This document shows, in pieces, positions 61,704 to 64,000 of a stretch of DNA of 64,000 bases. A program made the position numbers and the translations under genes. Location: positions 620,001 to 684,000 of the forward strand of contig NZ_SWFP01000004.1 of NCBI RefSeq assembly GCF_005869225.1, written 5' to 3'. The notes below the pieces were generated by a model. That model was not told where the DNA came from and did no database searches. It was given only the letters and a program-made list of their open reading frames with translations. Source of the stretch: Dyadobacter bucti. Lineage in GTDB: Bacteria > Bacteroidota > Bacteroidia > Cytophagales > Spirosomataceae. The number at the start of each line of letters is the position of its first letter. The stretch's first letter is position 1.

Positions 61704-62543
61704 TTATTTTATAGCAGCTTTAATCACAACGGGCTGGTGGTCTGACGGGTAACGCTGGTCCTTTGCATCGGTAAGAACACCATATTTCAGAACATCAATA
61801 TTCTTGCTGACAAAAATGTAATCGATCCGGTTTTTCATTGGAGCGTCGAATTTGAAGCTGTTAAAAGTACCTTCCGGTCCGTATGGGGCTTGTTTTGTGA
61901 CGTCATGTGTATCATTTATCAGCGCACTGATAGTCTTGATCTGTTCGGTATCCGGTGTGGAGTTGAAATCACCGGTCAGGATAACCGTTGATTTTCCTGC
62001 AATTTCACTGATCTTTTTCGTCATCAAATGTCCTGACTGCCTGCGTGCCTCAACACCCTGGTGGTCGAAATGGACATTGAAGAAATAGAATTCTTTTTTG
62101 CTCGCAAGATCCTGGAATTTTCCCCAGGAGCAGATCCTGTTACAGCATGTTGCATCCCATCCTTTGCCTGGTTTGTCGGGTGTTTCGCTCAGCCAGAAAT
62201 CGCCGGATTTTAGCAGTTTAAAACGGTCTTTTTTGTAAAAAATGGCAGAATGTTCGCCACCCTCTTTACCGTCGTCACGGCCTTTTCCGATGAAAACGTA
62301 GTCCGGCAGCTCCGCAATGTCTTTCAACTGACCGATGAGCGCTTCCTGCACGCCGAAAATATCAAACTCATGGAAGCGTATCAGCCCTTTTACATTTTCC
62401 TTGCGGTTCGGCCACGCGTTGACACCGTCGTTTGCAGTATTATAGCGGATGTTGTATGACGCAACGTTGATCGTGTTTTTCTGCGCAAAGGATATCTGGG
62501 TAAAAGCGAAAAGTATTAAAAGACAAAGTGCTGTTTTTTTCAT
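61704..62543 (-). CDS. Exported endonuclease/exonuclease/phosphatase (EEP) family protein
   Basis: The 279-residue protein has a Sec signal (1-20, FAQ) and a complete EEP fold: INVASYNIRYNTANDG with the metal-binding Asn, DIFGVQEALIGQ with the metal Glu, FNVHFDHQGVEARRQSG, ILTGDFNSTP with the D-x-N pair, and DYIFVSKN plus YPSDHQPVVI with the terminal D-H. Export makes it a periplasmic or surface phosphodiesterase, nuclease or sphingomyelinase-like enzyme. CCNRICSW is an unusual Cys cluster in the middle. It lies 54 nt downstream of the metallophosphoesterase gene on the same strand. Confidence 0.92.
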   Translation of the reverse strand: MKKTALCLLILFAFTQISFAQKNTINVASYNIRYNTANDGVNAWPNRKENVKGLIRFHEFDIFGVQEALIGQLKDIAELPDYVFIGKGRDDGKEGGEHSAIFYKKDRFKLLKSGDFWLSETPDKPGKGWDATCCNRICSWGKFQDLASKKEFYFFNVHFDHQGVEARRQSGHLMTKKISEIAGKSTVILTGDFNSTPDTEQIKTISALINDTHDVTKQAPYGPEGTFNSFKFDAPMKNRIDYIFVSKNIDVLKYGVLTDAKDQRYPSDHQPVVIKAAIK

Positions 62544-62597
62544 GTGTAATTGAAGATTAATGGAAGGTACTATAAAAAAATGGGTACTGCTTGTGGG

Positions 62598-63821
62598 CTA
62601 TTTGCCCTTCTTGGGGATCAGGAATTTTCCGACGATTTCGCCATCGTCCCGGATCATTTTCAGATCCAGATGCTTTTTGGTGGCGTGAAGCTTGATGAGT
62701 GTCCGCTTGCCTTCCAGCGGGCCGCCGCCGATCACAATGGGATAATTATGTGTAGCGTCTGGTTCGTGTGTTGCATATCTGTGGGTATGGCCGGAAATCT
62801 GCAGATCAATTTTTGCCTTGTTTAGTACCGGTCCGAAAAGCTCGCGGCAATGTAATGTACCGTGCCAGTCGCCTGAATGATAGGGGGAGATATGGATTAA
62901 TACGATCCTAAAATCAGCTTTTTTGAATTCGGCAGATTCTGTTTCCTTTTCAAGCCATTTTTTTTGAACTTCCCTGTAACGGTCAAATGCAGACAGCCCT
63001 CCGTATTCCACACTGTCGTCGGTTTTGTCCTCCCCGGAGTCGAGGATCACGAAACGCACGGGGCCGCGTGTGAATGCGTAGTAGTATTTGTTTTCGGGAT
63101 AAGCATAGTATGCGGGAATGTTTCTTGAAAAACCGCCCCGGCATTCGTGGTTTCCCTGGGTAAGGATAAAAGGAAATTCCGTAGCGAAAATATCAACGGA
63201 GGGTTTGATCAGGTGGTCAACCATCTGGATTTCTTCTGTTACCCAATCAAAACAGTCGCCATTGAAAACTACAAAATCATAGTCACGGGTATTTCCTGTA
63301 TAGCCATGGCGGTAAAGGAGTTGCGGGATGATCTGAGGTCGGTCGTGAATGTCGTTAAAGATGACCATTTTAAATTCGTCTTCATGCTCAGCCCACGTTT
63401 TGAACCCATACATCGGACTGGATATGGTCTCTCCGAATTCGACTTTGGAGCCTTTGTAGCCCGTTATTTCGGTTGAAACGATTTTGTATGTATGTTCAGT
63501 ACCGGGATTGAGGCCGGTTAAGGTGATCTTGTTGATTCGGTTATTGGCTTCGATAAGCCCGTTATTGTAGCCGAATTCCCTCTTACTCGTATAAGTCCCG
63601 GCACCATATTCGACCCAGCTGAAACAATTTTTATCGGTGATCCACATAATCGTCACCTCATTTGTTCCCATATTTTGCAAATACGGGCCGGCAATAAAAT
63701 GGATTTTCGGATCGTCGGAGTTGGGAAGCGCGCCTTCTGCCTGAGCTGCGGACAACGGAAAAAGGGATAATGCCCCGAGTCTGGACATTTTTTCTAAAAA
63801 CGATCTTCTGTCTGAAAGCAT
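62598..63821 (-). CDS. Tat-exported metallophosphoesterase with N-terminal FN3-like domain
   Basis: This 407-residue calcineurin-like phosphoesterase starts SDRRSFLEKMSRLGALSLFPLSAAQAEG, in pieces a twin-arginine signal with hydrophobic stretch and AQA cleavage site. A purple-acid-phosphatase-like FN3 domain follows (EVTIMWITDKNCFSWVEYGAG, LTGLNPGTEHTYKIV). The catalytic domain carries the metal motifs FNDIHDRP, VFNGDCFDW, TQGNHECRG, HISPYH and ISGHTHRYATH. It probably hydrolyses phosphate esters outside the cytoplasm. The EEP-type gene follows by 54 nt, and the two could work in sequence on a phosphodiester. Confidence 0.92.
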   Translation of the reverse strand: MLSDRRSFLEKMSRLGALSLFPLSAAQAEGALPNSDDPKIHFIAGPYLQNMGTNEVTIMWITDKNCFSWVEYGAGTYTSKREFGYNNGLIEANNRINKITLTGLNPGTEHTYKIVSTEITGYKGSKVEFGETISSPMYGFKTWAEHEDEFKMVIFNDIHDRPQIIPQLLYRHGYTGNTRDYDFVVFNGDCFDWVTEEIQMVDHLIKPSVDIFATEFPFILTQGNHECRGGFSRNIPAYYAYPENKYYYAFTRGPVRFVILDSGEDKTDDSVEYGGLSAFDRYREVQKKWLEKETESAEFKKADFRIVLIHISPYHSGDWHGTLHCRELFGPVLNKAKIDLQISGHTHRYATHEPDATHNYPIVIGGGPLEGKRTLIKLHATKKHLDLKMIRDDGEIVGKFLIPKKGK

Positions 63822-64000
63822 GGATAGGGGTTTAAGCTCGGCGAAATTGATACAAAAATTTCTATTTTTCTTTTCTAATTGATTAAGTATTCTCCTGGTT
63901 TTTTTTACTTTCTTAACTTTTACATAACATCATTATCCGTTGTATGTCAGTTTTAGCGCATGCTGCAAATAATGATGTAATCAGCCCCATTCCTACATTA
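63822..64000. other. Upstream region of the metallophosphoesterase gene, to the window edge
   Basis: This AT-rich 179-bp end of the window should hold the promoter of the metallophosphoesterase/EEP gene pair. I see no exact TAnnTTTG box, hairpin or coding frame. Confidence 0.4.

Overview
The window looks like chromosome from an aerobic member of the Bacteroidota, most likely a Cytophagales/Spirosomaceae bacterium of the Dyadobacter type (inferred from gene content only). The evidence is a type IX secretion sorting domain at the left edge, two SusC/SusD pairs each with its own ECF sigma factor and FecR anti-sigma factor, a DUF2851 protein, a GtrA protein, several TAnnTTTG promoter motifs and Bacteroidota-style lipoprotein signals. 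I see no rRNA, tRNA, CRISPR array, prophage or intact insertion sequence.

Layout. 0-2 kb: the 3' end of a T9SS cargo gene, convergent with an orphan nuoA, then a TauE/SafE permease. 2.2-8.9 kb: a thiamin operon on the minus strand under a TPP riboswitch (thiS-thiC-fused TenI/ThiE-thiG-thiH-ThiF/rhodanese); the fused gene carries two palindromic repeats inside its coding sequence. 9-11.6 kb: a GNAT acetyltransferase and an OafA-type acyltransferase. 11.6-41.3 kb: the centrepiece, about 30 kb almost all on the minus strand, made of two parallel modules. 41.3-41.9 kb: a tandem array of palindromic repeats. 42-64 kb: mixed housekeeping and accessory genes, including a CBM9-like protein, an MFS permease, a thiolase, a GH13 enzyme, Maf, MarR-YceI, AMP nucleosidase, a truncated haemoglobin, a TumE-type toxin-antitoxin pair beside a broken higA, a tRNA nucleotidyltransferase/poly(A) polymerase-family gene, mtgA and two phosphoesterase-type hydrolases.

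The two modules share the order sigma factor - FecR - SusC - SusD - SelA-like PLP enzyme - COG3964-type amidohydrolase. They then diverge. Module 1 continues with a CocE/NonD hydrolase, an RraA-family protein and a BASS-family transporter. Module 2 continues with a PQQ-type dehydrogenase fused to cytochrome c, a free cytochrome c, a second PQQ-type dehydrogenase and RidA, and ends at a strong intrinsic terminator. An exported lactonase lies just upstream of module 2. No glycoside hydrolase or polysaccharide lyase lies inside either module, so they are not ordinary polysaccharide utilisation loci.

The striking feature is that essentially every enzyme in these modules has an export signal. The PLP enzymes and RidA have twin-arginine-type signals, which fits export of a folded, cofactor-loaded enzyme; the amidohydrolases, RraA protein, CocE hydrolase, PQQ dehydrogenases, cytochromes and lactonase have Sec-type signals. 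I infer a periplasmic catabolic pathway: outer-membrane uptake by SusCD, deacylation, oxidation to a lactone with electrons passed to cytochrome c, lactone opening, PLP-dependent ammonia elimination, imine hydrolysis by RidA, and aldol cleavage or inner-membrane uptake of the deaminated acid. An N-acylated amino sugar or amino acid is a plausible substrate class, but the substrate cannot be read from the sequence.
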